This document shows, piece after piece, positions 1 through 9,035 of a stretch of 49,080 nt of DNA. Every line of letters starts with the position of its first letter. Within the stretch, counting starts at the first letter, position 1. The notes under the pieces were generated by a model, which saw only the letters and a list, made by a program, of their open reading frames with translations, had not been told where the DNA came from and made no database searches. Source of the stretch: an uncultured Bacilli bacterium (lineage in GTDB: Bacteria; Bacillota_I; Bacilli_A; RF39; UBA660); contig CAKPCA010000008.1 of assembly GCA_934141145.1 (NCBI GenBank), positions 1 to 49,080 on the forward strand, in the 5' to 3' direction. Position numbers and translations under genes: made by a program.

Positions 1-131
1 TAACAAATGAAACGAAACGAAAAAGCCAAATTATTCAAAAAAGATTAAAAAGCAATTATTAAATATATCTTTTTTTACTTTTTTATTTATCTGATACTAA
101 AAGTCTAAGTTTGAATAAATATGCAAAGAAA

Positions 132-155
132 AAGTTTAACTTATAAGTTAAACTT
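132..155 (-). terminator. Terminator-like palindrome after ParB
   Basis: A perfect 24-bp palindrome (arms AAGTTTAACTTA and its complement) overlaps the last codons and stop of the ParB reading frame. In minus-strand reading it can form a 12-bp hairpin, but only short T runs follow, so terminator is the likeliest role and an operator cannot be excluded. Bases 1-131 show nothing recognisable. Confidence 0.5.
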
Positions 156-1057
156 AAAAAATTAAATCTTGAACAATTATATTTTCTTCTTCATTTTTAT
201 TTAATTTATTATATTTCATAATTGCATTTATTATATATTGTTCCACATATCTTTTATCTCTTTGCTTTATTTCAGGTGGCAAAACATTCTCTATCTTTTC
301 TTTATTGAAGGATATTTTATCATTTTGATTCCCCTTCTTTTCATTTAATATTCCTTCTAATATGTCAAAATCAATTTTTTTATCTTTTGCAATCTTTTTA
401 ATTTTAATTGCTTGAGCATGACTTGGTGTTACCAAACAATACTCAATAACTCCTAATACCAATTTTTGTTCTGCAAACCCTAAATAAGATAACTCTACAG
501 CTGGCTTTATTCCCATAGTAAGACCGTTTTTATTTGTTTTTAAAACTGTTTCATCAACAAGTTTTAATAATTCAGGTATTAAATAAGTTAATCTTATATA
601 GTTTCTTATCGTTTTTTCTCCATCTGAATTATTTTGTGCCATAACTTCGGAACTTCTTAACTTTTTTGGGGGGGTACTTAGTAGCCAAAGATTTTCCTTG
701 ATGTTTTATAGCATCCATTTTCATTTTATAAGCAAATGTTTTTTCACTAGGTAAAACTCTTTCTCTATATATATTAGAATCTACCATAAATATTGTAGCT
801 TCATCATCATTGAGTTCTTTTAATACAACTTCTATTTCTTGTATTCCTAAAATTTCTAATGCTTTCTTTCTTCTATGACCAGATATTAATTCATATCTTC
901 CATTTTCTTTCTCTCTTACTACCATAGGATTCAATAATCCATTTTCTTTAATACTTTTAACCAATTCCATTAACGAACTATCATTATTTACTAAAAATGG
1001 ATGTTCTTTAAAATTATCTATTTTGCTCAGATTAACTTTAATTAATTTATCATTCAT
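154..1057 (-). pseudogene. ParB/Spo0J-like partition protein, frameshifted
   Basis: Two overlapping frames together make one ParB-family protein. The upstream part (629-1057) has the ParB/Srx N-terminal domain with the ISGHRRKKAL motif (the ParB GHRR CTP-binding box). The downstream part (154-642, open upstream of its ATG) continues as KKLRSSEVMAQ, TIRNYIRLTYLIPELL and TPSHAQAIKI, the helix-turn-helix and linker of Firmicute ParB proteins. The frames break at a run of seven G (seven C in the coding sense) at 668-674. Six C would restore one reading frame of about 300 residues. The N-terminal part overlaps the upstream XRE gene by ATGA, so both form a small operon typical of integrative or plasmid-like elements. 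The break may be a true mutation, homopolymer phase variation or a sequencing error. Confidence 0.8.
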
Positions 1058-1533
1058 AACCTATCTTCTCCTTTAATTTCATAATTTAATTTCCAGTTTA
1101 AATATTCCTCATAAGATATTTCGTGCTTTTCTCTTTTTATTTTTTGCTTTTTCCATTCTTGTAATGAGTTAATTAATAATTTAATCTCTGGCTTATTAAT
1201 ATTTTTGACTTGTGATAAATCTAATCTATAATTTGGAATATACTCTTCAAGCCAAAAAAATAAATAAATTAAATCTTCAGGATTTTTATAATCATATTTC
1301 TTTAATGAATTAAAATTAACTTTAAGAAATTTGGCAATATCTTTTACTCTATCATCCTTTGGATTTCTATCTCCTTTCTCATATCTTGTCATCGTTCTTC
1401 TTTTGCATTCTCCAGTTAATCCCAAGTGTTCTGAAATTTTATCTTGTGATAAATGTCTTAATTCTCTTACAAAAGCTATTCTAGATCCTTGAGATAAATC
1501 CCTTAATTCAGGTTTTACATACAACAATTGCAT
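1054..1533 (-). CDS. XRE-family transcriptional regulator
   Basis: This 159-residue protein has a helix-turn-helix in the first half (SRIAFVRELRHLSQDKISEHLGL, then TMTRYEKGDRNPKDDRVKDIAKFL), the standard Cro/CI XRE pattern. The C-terminal half is charged and alpha-helical, with no domain I recognise. The sequence GGAGGTAAG precedes the ATG at a good distance. The stop overlaps the ParB start by four bases, so the two are translationally coupled. An inverted-repeat region directly upstream (1583-1623) is a plausible binding site. Such XRE-ParB pairs are common in integrative elements of Firmicutes. The target genes cannot be told from the sequence. Confidence 0.75.
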   Translation of the reverse strand: MQLLYVKPELRDLSQGSRIAFVRELRHLSQDKISEHLGLTGECKRRTMTRYEKGDRNPKDDRVKDIAKFLKVNFNSLKKYDYKNPEDLIYLFFWLEEYIPNYRLDLSQVKNINKPEIKLLINSLQEWKKQKIKREKHEISYEEYLNWKLNYEIKGEDRL

Positions 1534-1582
1534 TTTTCTTACCTCCTAATTCTTGTCGCATATTATTTAATTTCAACCAAAA

Positions 1583-1623
1583 AAAGATTGAAATATGCGA
1601 TAAAAGTATCTATTTCAATCTTT
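1583..1623. promoter_or_regulatory. 12-bp inverted repeat upstream of XRE gene
   Basis: Perfect 12-bp arms (AAAGATTGAAAT at 1583-1594 and its complement at 1612-1623) flank a 17-bp spacer. A second partial inverted repeat (TCGCATAT/ATATGCGA) interleaves with it just to the left. The site lies 50-90 bp upstream of the XRE regulator, so an autoregulatory operator is the likeliest role. A recombination site is an alternative. Confidence 0.45.
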
Positions 1624-1661
1624 AAAATAATATTTTTACTTCAATTTAGAATTGGAAGTAA

Positions 1662-1677
1662 GAATGTTTAAACATTC
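1662..1677. repeat. 16-bp perfect palindrome
   Basis: GAATGTTTAAACATTC is a perfect palindrome followed on the plus strand by a T-rich run. It lies between the XRE promoter region and the displaced ppdK tail. It could be a weak terminator or a protein-binding site. Confidence 0.4.
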
Positions 1678-1727
1678 ATTTTTTTAGTTTTTTATATAAT
1701 CATTGGATTTACAGTATTTTAAGTAAA

Positions 1728-1839
1728 TTACTTTCTATCCCCAGATTTGATTGCGGCTTGTGCAGATGCTAGTCTTGCTCCTGGCACTCTAAATGCTGAA
1801 CAAGAAACATAATCAAGACCAATTCTATCAAAGTTTTCT
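1728..1839 (-). pseudogene. Displaced 3' end of ppdK
   Basis: The minus strand encodes ENFDRIGLDYVSCSAFRV followed by PGARLASAQAAIKSGDRK and a TAA stop, which is the last 36 residues of a pyruvate phosphate dikinase. The intact gene starting at 5231 ends instead in SAQSNIKNNK. Bases 1780-1839 match 2680-2739 exactly (60 bp, offset 900). Identity then breaks down towards the stop codons. The tail AQAAIK seen here is closer to the family consensus than the tail of the intact gene, so this copy is probably the original end, displaced when the segment carrying the 1863-2546 gene arrived. There is no start codon or upstream domain, so it is not a gene. Confidence 0.85.
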
Positions 1840-1862
1840 GTGAATATTCTACTTTTATTATT

Positions 1863-2546
1863 TTAAATATTTTTAATTAACACTTTTTTCAACAATTTTA
1901 CATCTTCTATATTTTTTTCATAATTACTATCAATAATATTACCAGTAAGAGGATCTATTATTGGCACATTATAACCATATTTCTTTAATAAATTCTTTAT
2001 AATATAAGTTCTTTTTTTCTTTTCTGATATATATTTATGGATGTCTTCACACTTTATTAATTGTTCACTAAACATAACATTTTTACTTTTGCCTCTATTT
2101 ACTTTTTCTAATAAATATTCTATTTCATCAAAACATCCAATAGCAACTAAATCTTTATCTATATCTAATGAAGTTGGAATTCTTATTTCACCTCCATCTT
2201 GCAAACTATATCCATTATTTAATATACTTTCTAAAAAAACAAAGGATATATTAAATCTTATGTACTCATAAAATGCAGATGATGAATCATCATTACAATA
2301 AACCAAACTAAAATTTTTATTTTTAGGATGCATTGCGAAACAAATTTCATTTTCACATTGTTCATAAATTCTTGGTAAACATTCAAAATGTTCATATCTC
2401 ATTTTAATCAAATCATTTCTTGACATAATTTTTCTAGATTTTATAATTTCTTCAAATATTTTTAAATCTTCTAACTTATTAGAATAATATTTTAAATTTA
2501 TTCCATGAAAAATTTTGTTTTCTACTCCTTCAATACAATTAAACAT
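1863..2546 (-). CDS. Orphan protein inserted behind ppdK
   Basis: A 227-residue protein of unknown function. The chosen ATG sits 8 bp after AGGTGG; an upstream GTG (2558) would overlap that ribosome binding site. It has no signal peptide and no membrane segment. The N-terminal pattern (an HG pair, then FEEIIKSRKIMSRNDL, then ICFAMHP) loosely recalls ADP-ribosyltransferase-fold proteins, where an HGT motif precedes a helix and a 'GxI' turn. This is a weak resemblance and no full catalytic triad is evident. The gene lies between the intact ppdK 3' end and the displaced duplicate of that end, so it is the only cargo of a roughly 900-bp insertion. Its AT content resembles the surroundings. Confidence 0.6.
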   Translation of the reverse strand: MFNCIEGVENKIFHGINLKYYSNKLEDLKIFEEIIKSRKIMSRNDLIKMRYEHFECLPRIYEQCENEICFAMHPKNKNFSLVYCNDDSSSAFYEYIRFNISFVFLESILNNGYSLQDGGEIRIPTSLDIDKDLVAIGCFDEIEYLLEKVNRGKSKNVMFSEQLIKCEDIHKYISEKKKRTYIIKNLLKKYGYNVPIIDPLTGNIIDSNYEKNIEDVKLLKKVLIKNI

Positions 2547-2596
2547 TAAACACCCCACCTAAAAATCAATTATAAATATCGACTACTATTATTATA

Positions 2597-2627
2597 ACAA
2601 AAAAACTAAGATACTCCTATCTTAGTT
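2597..2627 (-). terminator. Rho-independent terminator of ppdK
   Basis: A 10-bp stem (AACTAAGATA with its complement) with loop GGAG is followed on the minus strand by seven T, directly after the ppdK stop codon. Confidence 0.85.
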
Positions 2628-2633
2628 CATAAT

Positions 2634-5231
2634 CTATTTATTATTTTTTATATTTGATTGCGCAGACGCTAGTCTTGCGCCTGGCACTCTAAATGCTGAA
2701 CAAGAAACATAATCAAGACCAATTCTATCAAAGTTTTCTATTGATTTTGGATCACCAGCATGTTCACCACATACACCAAGTTCAATATTAGGGTTAGCGA
2801 GTCTTGCCTTTTCTTTTGAAATATTTACAAGTCTTAATACACCTTTTTCATCTACTGATTTAAATGGATCACTTTCAAATATTTTTTTATCATAATAATC
2901 TTTTAAGAATTTACCAGAATCATCTCTTGAAAAGCCAAATGTTAACTGTGTTAAATCATTTGTTCCATAACTAAAGAAGTCACATTCTTTACCTAGTAAA
3001 TCAGATATTATAATTGCACGAGGAATCTCAATCATTGTTCCTATTTTATATTCAATATCTATATTGTTTTCCTTTAATATTTTATCTGCTTCTGTTTTTA
3101 TTATATTTTTTACATATTTAAGTTCAACATCATCACCTATTAAAGGTATCATAATATCAACTATTGGATTAATACCATTTTTCTTAACATTAACAGCAGC
3201 ATTTATAACTGCTTTTGTTTGCATAATTGCAATTTCAGGATATGTGATAGCAAGTCTTACTCCTCTATGACCCATCATTGGATTAAATTCTTTTAATTCA
3301 CTAATTCTATCATGAATTTCTTCTAGTGATATATTAAGACTTTCAGCAAGTTCTTTTATTTCACTTTCTTCTTTTGGTAAGAATTCATGTAATGGTGGAT
3401 CAAGATATCTAATAACAACTTTTTCATTATTCATTACTGTAAATAATTTTTCAAAGTCTGATTGTTGATATGGAAGAATTTTACTTAATGCTTCTTCTCT
3501 TTCTTCTTTTGTTTCTGATAAAATCATTCTTCTAAAGTTAAATATTCTTTCTTTTTCAAAGAACATATGCTCTGTCCTACATAGTCCAATACCTTTAGCC
3601 CCTAATCTTTTAGCATTTAATGCATCTTTTTCTGAATCAGCATTTGCTCTTACAATTATTCTTGAATATTCATTTGTCCAAGACATAAATTCTTCAAATT
3701 CGCCTTCTATTACGGCATCTTTTGTTTTTATTTGTCCTTTATATACATTACCAGTATTTCCATCAATTGAAATATAGTCTCCTTCAGTTAAAACACTATC
3801 ACCAATTTTTAATACTTTTTCTTTTTCCGATGCATATGCATCATTTAAACCACTTACACAACATTCACCCATTTGTCTTGCGACTACTGCGGCATGTGAT
3901 GTCATACCACCTCTAATTGTTAATATACCATTTGCTTTTTTCATGCCTTCAATATCTTCTGGCGATGTTTCAAGTCTAACTAAAATAGAATCTTCATCTT
4001 TTAAATCTTTAGAATTAAAGTATATTTTACCTACTCCTGCACCAGGGGATGCTGCTAAACCTTTTCCAATAGGTGTTTTTGTTTTTAAATCTTCTTCATC
4101 AAATGATTTATGAAGTAATTGTGAAAGTGTACTAGCATCTACCGATAAAAGAGCCTCTTCTTTTGTTATTAAACCTTCTTTTACAAGATCAACTGCTATT
4201 TTAACTGCTGCTTTTGCTGTTCTTTTTCCATTTCTAGTTTGAAGTATATATAATTTACCATCTTCTATTGTAAATTCCATATCTTGCATATCTTTATAAT
4301 GTTCTTCTAATTTTTTTGCATACCCATAAAATTCATCATATAAGTCTTTATTATATTTTTCTAAGGTTTTAATTGGATTTGGAGTTCTAATTCCCGCAAC
4401 TATATCTTCCCCTTGTGCATTAATTAGGTATTCCCCAAATAATTCATTTTCACCAGTTGCTGGATTTCTTGAAAATGCTACACCACTACCAGATTTTTCA
4501 TTTAAATTACCATATACCATTTGCTGAACATTAACTGCTGTTCCCCAAGAATATGGAATATTATTCATTTGTCTATATATATTTGCTCTTTCATTATTCC
4601 AAGAATTAAATACGGCTTTTATTGCTTCTATTAATTGATACCTAGTGTTTTGTGGAAATTCTTCGCCTGATATTTCTTTATAGATATCTTTAAATTTAAG
4701 CACTATTTCTTTCATATCTTCTTTTGTAAATTCTATATCTAATTTAATACCTTTTTCTTTTTTTATTTCATCTAAGACTCTTTCAAATTTACTTTTATCG
4801 TATCCCTTAACAACATCAGAAAACATTTGTATAAATCTTCTATATGAATCATATATAAATCTTTTATTTTCTTCACTAAAACTTTCTACTATTTCGTCAT
4901 TTAAACCTAAGTTTAATATTGTATCCATCATTCCAGGCATAGATGCTCTAGCACCACTTCTAACAGATACTAAAAGAGGATTTTCTTTATCGCCTAATTT
5001 TTTACCAGCACTTTTTTCAAGTTCTTCTAATTTTTCATTTATTTCTTTAATTATTTCATCATTTAACTCTTTATTATTTTCATAATAATTATTACATGCG
5101 TCAGTACTTACTATAAATCCATTTGGAACAGGAAGACCTATTTTAGCCATTTCACAAAGATTTGCACCTTTCCCTCCAAGGATATTTCTCATATCTTTAT
5201 TTCCTTCTTTAAAAGAATATACATATTTCAT
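2634..5231 (-). CDS. ppdK: Pyruvate, phosphate dikinase
   Basis: Interconverts pyruvate + ATP + Pi with phosphoenolpyruvate + AMP + PPi in the cytoplasm. At 865 residues it is close to the usual 870-880. Seen in order: the N-terminal ATP-grasp domain (GGKGANLCEMAKIGLPVP; VSVRSGARASMPGMMDTILN), the swivelling phosphohistidine domain with GGMTSHAAVVARQMG (His446), and the C-terminal PEP/pyruvate barrel with GTNDLTQ and CGEHAGDP. The start follows AGGTG and is the first in-frame ATG. The last ten residues (SAQSNIKNNK) differ from the usual AQAAIK-type end, and a second ppdK tail lies 900 bp downstream, so the current 3' end seems to have been supplied by an inserted segment. The function should be intact because only the extreme tail changed. 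Confidence 0.96.
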   Translation of the reverse strand: MKYVYSFKEGNKDMRNILGGKGANLCEMAKIGLPVPNGFIVSTDACNNYYENNKELNDEIIKEINEKLEELEKSAGKKLGDKENPLLVSVRSGARASMPGMMDTILNLGLNDEIVESFSEENKRFIYDSYRRFIQMFSDVVKGYDKSKFERVLDEIKKEKGIKLDIEFTKEDMKEIVLKFKDIYKEISGEEFPQNTRYQLIEAIKAVFNSWNNERANIYRQMNNIPYSWGTAVNVQQMVYGNLNEKSGSGVAFSRNPATGENELFGEYLINAQGEDIVAGIRTPNPIKTLEKYNKDLYDEFYGYAKKLEEHYKDMQDMEFTIEDGKLYILQTRNGKRTAKAAVKIAVDLVKEGLITKEEALLSVDASTLSQLLHKSFDEEDLKTKTPIGKGLAASPGAGVGKIYFNSKDLKDEDSILVRLETSPEDIEGMKKANGILTIRGGMTSHAAVVARQMGECCVSGLNDAYASEKEKVLKIGDSVLTEGDYISIDGNTGNVYKGQIKTKDAVIEGEFEEFMSWTNEYSRIIVRANADSEKDALNAKRLGAKGIGLCRTEHMFFEKERIFNFRRMILSETKEEREEALSKILPYQQSDFEKLFTVMNNEKVVIRYLDPPLHEFLPKEESEIKELAESLNISLEEIHDRISELKEFNPMMGHRGVRLAITYPEIAIMQTKAVINAAVNVKKNGINPIVDIMIPLIGDDVELKYVKNIIKTEADKILKENNIDIEYKIGTMIEIPRAIIISDLLGKECDFFSYGTNDLTQLTFGFSRDDSGKFLKDYYDKKIFESDPFKSVDEKGVLRLVNISKEKARLANPNIELGVCGEHAGDPKSIENFDRIGLDYVSCSAFRVPGARLASAQSNIKNNK

Positions 5232-5257
5232 ATTTTATCACCTATTTATAGTATAAC

Positions 5258-5290
5258 AAAAAAAAGATATAAATTATATTTTTTTATATC
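5258..5290 (-). terminator. Terminator of the Xer recombinase transcript
   Basis: Arms GATATAAA and TTTATATC are followed on the minus strand by at least seven T, between the recombinase stop and the ppdK start. Confidence 0.75.
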
Positions 5291-5300
5291 TTCTTTACAC

Positions 5301-6191
5301 TTATTTTTTATTTCTCGGATGACACTTTAAATATACATTTCTTAAATGTTCATTACTAACATGTGTATATATTTCTGTTGTTGCAAGTGATTCATGCCCA
5401 AGTAATTCTTGAACCGCAAGTAAATCACATCCATTATCAAGTAAATGAGTCGCAAATGTATGTCTAAACATATGTGGTGTTACATTTAATTTTAAACTAG
5501 TTTTTTTTATGATATCATCAACTATTTGCTCTACTCTTCTTGTTGTTAATTTTGATTGTTTTTTTCCTACTACTAAATATTCTGAAGAAATACTTCCTAA
5601 TAATGTATTTCGTGAGTTTTTCATATAAAGATTCATAATATCAAGTGCATACTCATCAAAAGATACCATTCTTTCCTTATTTCCTTTACCTAGTATTAAA
5701 ATTGTTCTATTACTAAAATCTATATCTTTTATTTTTATATTAACTAATTCCGAAACACGAATACCAGATGAATATAAAATTTCTAAAATTAATCTATCTC
5801 TAAGACCTATTGGAGTATTAATATCCGGAACATTAAATATTTCATCCATATCATTGTAATTAATAAACTTAGGTATTCTTTTCTCTTTTTTTGGTGATGA
5901 AACTAATAAAAATGGATTTGTTTTAACTTTTTCGTTTTTTACTAAATATTTATAAAAGGATCTAAGTGAACTTAATTTTCTAGATATTGTTGCCTTAGAA
6001 TCTTTTCTTTTATTTAAAAACACCAAATAATTAAGTGATAAGTCATAATTCATATCACTATAATCCAAATTTTCTACTTTTAAAAATGTCCCATATTCTA
6101 TTAAATCTTTATAATAATTTTTACAAGTATGAGAAGAATAATTTCTTACATTCTTAAGATAATCTATAAATTCATCTATAAGTCTTTCCAT
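5301..6191 (-). CDS. XerC/XerD-type tyrosine recombinase
   Basis: A 296-residue site-specific recombinase, the normal length for XerC/XerD. From the start MERLIDEF, the full catalytic set is visible: Arg145 (SGIRVSEL), Lys169 (LGKGNKE), His240 and Arg243 (TPHMFRH), His266 (LGHES) and Tyr275 (EIYTHV). The N-terminal SAM-like core-binding domain covers about residues 1-100. An ATG 60 bp upstream would add an odd hydrophobic extension inside the neighbour; the chosen start has GAGG upstream and overlaps that gene by 20 bases. The family resolves chromosome dimers. I cannot separate XerC, XerD or an element integrase by eye, but size and context favour the housekeeping type. Confidence 0.88.
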   Translation of the reverse strand: MERLIDEFIDYLKNVRNYSSHTCKNYYKDLIEYGTFLKVENLDYSDMNYDLSLNYLVFLNKRKDSKATISRKLSSLRSFYKYLVKNEKVKTNPFLLVSSPKKEKRIPKFINYNDMDEIFNVPDINTPIGLRDRLILEILYSSGIRVSELVNIKIKDIDFSNRTILILGKGNKERMVSFDEYALDIMNLYMKNSRNTLLGSISSEYLVVGKKQSKLTTRRVEQIVDDIIKKTSLKLNVTPHMFRHTFATHLLDNGCDLLAVQELLGHESLATTEIYTHVSNEHLRNVYLKCHPRNKK

Positions 6192-6972
6192 TATTTTCCT
6201 CGTTTGAATAAACATATTTTGAAACAAAATTTGAATATTTTTCATTATCATTAAAAATCATATCTAATTCCGTAAGTTTTTCTTCAGTAGATAATTCTGA
6301 GTTATTTAATATATTAAAAGCTCTATCTTCTATATTTTCATTAGTTGGTTCAAAATATTCTTCTTTTTGTTCATGTACACTTTCATAAATATCATAAATT
6401 TTATCACGAGTACATTTTGCATAACGCGCGATTTTCTCTTTTTTATCTTTATCAATTGGCTTTTTTTTCATACCTAGAAAATCAATTAAATCATATTTCC
6501 CTCTTGCAAATGTCCTACGGGCTTTATAATCTGATTTAATATAATTTTCTAAAGAAAGATGATATAGATTACCACTTAACATATTATTATATATTCTTAC
6601 TAGTGGTATTGCATTTGAATTAGTACTATTTGAATACTTTACTACATCAGTATTATCTTTTAGGAATTTTATCATAGTTTGTCTATTTACTTGTTTTAAT
6701 TTATCTATTAACATATTTTCATTTTCTTTTAATAAAATTCCTCTTTTGCTATGATATATAACATCATATATTTTACCTTTAGATGATCTTATATAAAACG
6801 AATAATTATTTCTATTTACATCAATATTTGATGATAACAATCTAAACATAGAATCACTACTTGAAAAATAAGTAGTAAAATCATCTATTTCTTCCAAGGT
6901 TCCTTTTAATAATTCTAATTCTTGATCATATATTTTTACACATAATGTATAATTTTTTCTTTGTGTATCCAT
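6172..6972 (-). CDS. Hypothetical protein upstream of xer
   Basis: A 266-residue protein I do not recognise. It is hydrophilic, without signal peptide or membrane helices. The N-terminal 110 residues look alpha/beta, with several beta-prone stretches such as NNYSFYIRSS. The second half is basic and helical (ARRTFARGKYDLIDFLG, then KKKPIDKDKKEK) and ends in an acidic Glu/Asn-rich tail. It overlaps the recombinase start and follows the membrane-anchored gene at 6982 by nine bases, so the three appear co-transcribed. That arrangement alone does not reveal its role. Confidence 0.65.
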   Translation of the reverse strand: MDTQRKNYTLCVKIYDQELELLKGTLEEIDDFTTYFSSSDSMFRLLSSNIDVNRNNYSFYIRSSKGKIYDVIYHSKRGILLKENENMLIDKLKQVNRQTMIKFLKDNTDVVKYSNSTNSNAIPLVRIYNNMLSGNLYHLSLENYIKSDYKARRTFARGKYDLIDFLGMKKKPIDKDKKEKIARYAKCTRDKIYDIYESVHEQKEEYFEPTNENIEDRAFNILNNSELSTEEKLTELDMIFNDNEKYSNFVSKYVYSNEENNGKTYR

Positions 6973-6981
6973 AATTTTTTC

Positions 6982-8070
6982 CTATCTTAAAGTATATGGT
7001 GTTTCACTAGTACCATTACCTGATTTATAAAGTACGTCTTTATCTAAATATATAACAGGATAAACTTCAAAATAATCTGATGAATAAGTTGCTCTAGCTT
7101 CACCATAGTTAATAGCATACATTTCATATGAATTATCTAAATTAGCAGTTTGAGTAACTAAATAAGAGATATTGCTTAAATAATTATAATTTGAACATTC
7201 CGGATTACTAGCAGATTTACAATTTTCATCTATACTAGCTCTCATATACTCATTAACTTGAATCAATGAAACATATTGATCTTTTTCCTTAACAGAACAT
7301 TCACTTGCACCATCTATAGAACTATCGCTTTTTGATCTTTTTCCAACACATATATCATGTTTTACTATCATTTTCTTATCATCATTAGAAAAATATTTAC
7401 TCTTATATATTAAATTCAAAGAATCTTTCAATCTACTTTTTGAAAAATTATTTATACCAGAGTTTTCTTTTGTTTCACTATTGTATCTATCGTCCCATGT
7501 AACTGTATTATCATATCTAACTGTTGAAATTAATTTCAAATTTCCATCTTCTGTTACTTCCATTATTCTATATATTTTATCTCCTAAAGCAACATAATTA
7601 TTTGGATTTTCTCCTCTATATACTAATTTTTCTCCATAAGCATATAAACCATCATCGCTTGTTACTACTGGTTCATTTGCTTTTATATAATCTGCAATTG
7701 TTTTAGTCTCATAATATTTACCACATTTTAAATATGGTTTATAAATATAATCTTTATCTTTCATAGATATTGATATATATCCTGTACAAGTTATATTTTC
7801 ATCTTCTAATGCTTTTAACTCTTTTATCTTTTTATTATTTACTAATGTATCAAGTTTTATTGTTTTTATTTCTCCTTCACTTTTTGGAAGTAGTCCTTGA
7901 TTTTGATTAGTATACTTAACTGCTGCTCTTTTCATATTTTCTTCCATATTAGTATAACTTGTATTACTTATAGTTCTACCTGAAAATATTACTGTACTAA
8001 CAATTATTACAACTACTACAACTATTATTACTATAACTATTTTTAAAATATTTTCTCTAAAAAAATTCAT
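6982..8070 (-). CDS. Membrane-anchored extracellular protein, pilin-like architecture
   Basis: A 362-residue protein with a single strongly hydrophobic N-terminal helix (about residues 9-31, mostly Ile and Val) followed by an extracytoplasmic region. There is no GFTLIE prepilin cleavage motif, so it is more likely a type II anchored protein than a classical pilin. Paired Cys residues (TCTG and LKCGKYY; DICVGK and ECSVKEK; CKSASNPEC) suggest disulfides outside the cell. The segment KIYRIMEVTEDGNLKLIS and the C-terminal EVYPVIYL-type ending match the layout of the prepilin-like protein at 13761-15167, so both likely share a C-terminal surface domain. Function unknown. Confidence 0.65.
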   Translation of the reverse strand: MNFFRENILKIVIVIIVVVVVIIVSTVIFSGRTISNTSYTNMEENMKRAAVKYTNQNQGLLPKSEGEIKTIKLDTLVNNKKIKELKALEDENITCTGYISISMKDKDYIYKPYLKCGKYYETKTIADYIKANEPVVTSDDGLYAYGEKLVYRGENPNNYVALGDKIYRIMEVTEDGNLKLISTVRYDNTVTWDDRYNSETKENSGINNFSKSRLKDSLNLIYKSKYFSNDDKKMIVKHDICVGKRSKSDSSIDGASECSVKEKDQYVSLIQVNEYMRASIDENCKSASNPECSNYNYLSNISYLVTQTANLDNSYEMYAINYGEARATYSSDYFEVYPVIYLDKDVLYKSGNGTSETPYTLR

Positions 8071-8116
8071 AATATTACCTACCTTTTAAAGTTATTATAC
8101 CATGTAAAACAAAATA

Positions 8117-8141
8117 AAAAAACTTCAAATTGAAGTTTTTT
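8117..8141. terminator. Bidirectional-looking terminator
   Basis: A near-perfect palindrome centred on CTTCAAATTGAAG, with A run on one side and T run on the other, just after the SPFH stop codon. It should end the NfeD-SPFH transcript. Confidence 0.75.
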
Positions 8142-8146
8142 TACAA

Positions 8147-9034
8147 TTATTCATCTTTTTTTATTATTTCTGAAGCTGATGCAAGCATTCCAGCCATATT
8201 TTGAATGTCAGATGGAATAATAATTTTTGTTGATTTTCCGTCTGCAACCTTTTCAAATGCTTCATATGATTTTAATGCAAGTACAGCCTTATCTGCCTTT
8301 GCTTCTTTTAACAATTTCAAACCAGCAGCTGTTGCTTCTTGAACTTTTAAAATTGCTTCCGCTTCACCTTCTGCAAGTTTAATTTGAGATTCTTTTTGAG
8401 CTTCTGCTCTTAAAATTGCACTTTCTTTCTCACCCTCTGCAATTAATATACTAGATTTCTTTTCTCCTTCAGCTCTAAGAATAGCTTCTCTTCTTTCTCT
8501 TTCAGCACGCATTTGTTTTTCCATTGCTTCTTGTATATCTTTTGGAGGAATTATATTTTTAACTTCAATACGATTAATTTTTATTCCCCATGGATCAGTT
8601 GCTTCATCTAAAATAACACACATCTTACCATTAATTAAATCTCTAGAAGTTAATGTTTCATCAAGTTCTAATTCACCAATAATATTTCTAAGAGTTGTAG
8701 CAGTTAAATTTTCTATTGCACTTATAGGATTTTCAACACCATAAGTAAATAACTTAGGATCAGTTATTTGAAAATAAACAACTGTATCAATTTGCATAGT
8801 AACATTATCTTTTGTAATAACTGGTTGTGGTGCAAAATCTCTTACTTTTTCTTTTAATGATACATTATTTGATATTCTATCAATAAATGGAATTTTTATA
8901 TGTAACCCTGTTTGCCATGTTGAATGGTAACTTCCAAGTCTTTCTATAACATATGTTTTTGATTGTGGTACAATCTTTATATTTTTTACAATAATAAGTA
9001 AAATAAATATAGCTAAAATAATTATCCAAATCAT
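8147..9034 (-). CDS. SPFH/Band 7 (stomatin-like) membrane protein
   Basis: A 295-residue stomatin/prohibitin homologue. One N-terminal membrane helix (residues 2-18) is followed by the Band 7 domain (VPQSKTYVIERLGSYHSTWQTG, TVVYFQITDP, ENLTATTLRNIIGELELDETL). A long Ala/Glu/Lys coiled coil with repeated AEGEKESAILRAEA-type units follows, and then a short C-terminal segment. The family forms large oligomeric cages that organise membrane microdomains. The start lies one base after the stop of the NfeD gene. NfeD-SPFH pairs are a conserved bacterial arrangement, which supports both calls. The precise substrate or partner protein is not known. Confidence 0.92.
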   Translation of the reverse strand: MIWIIILAIFILLIIVKNIKIVPQSKTYVIERLGSYHSTWQTGLHIKIPFIDRISNNVSLKEKVRDFAPQPVITKDNVTMQIDTVVYFQITDPKLFTYGVENPISAIENLTATTLRNIIGELELDETLTSRDLINGKMCVILDEATDPWGIKINRIEVKNIIPPKDIQEAMEKQMRAERERREAILRAEGEKKSSILIAEGEKESAILRAEAQKESQIKLAEGEAEAILKVQEATAAGLKLLKEAKADKAVLALKSYEAFEKVADGKSTKIIIPSDIQNMAGMLASASEIIKKDE

Positions 9035-9035
9035 A

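Noticed and set aside
3064..3916. Open frames on the plus strand inside ppdK
   Set aside because: They are antisense shadows of a confident gene, with skewed composition and no ribosome binding sites.
5301..6191. The Xer-like recombinase as integrase of the ppdK insertion
   Set aside because: It lies outside the 900-bp unit, beyond intact ppdK, and has the size and motifs of a housekeeping XerC/XerD. A role cannot be excluded, but nothing shows it.
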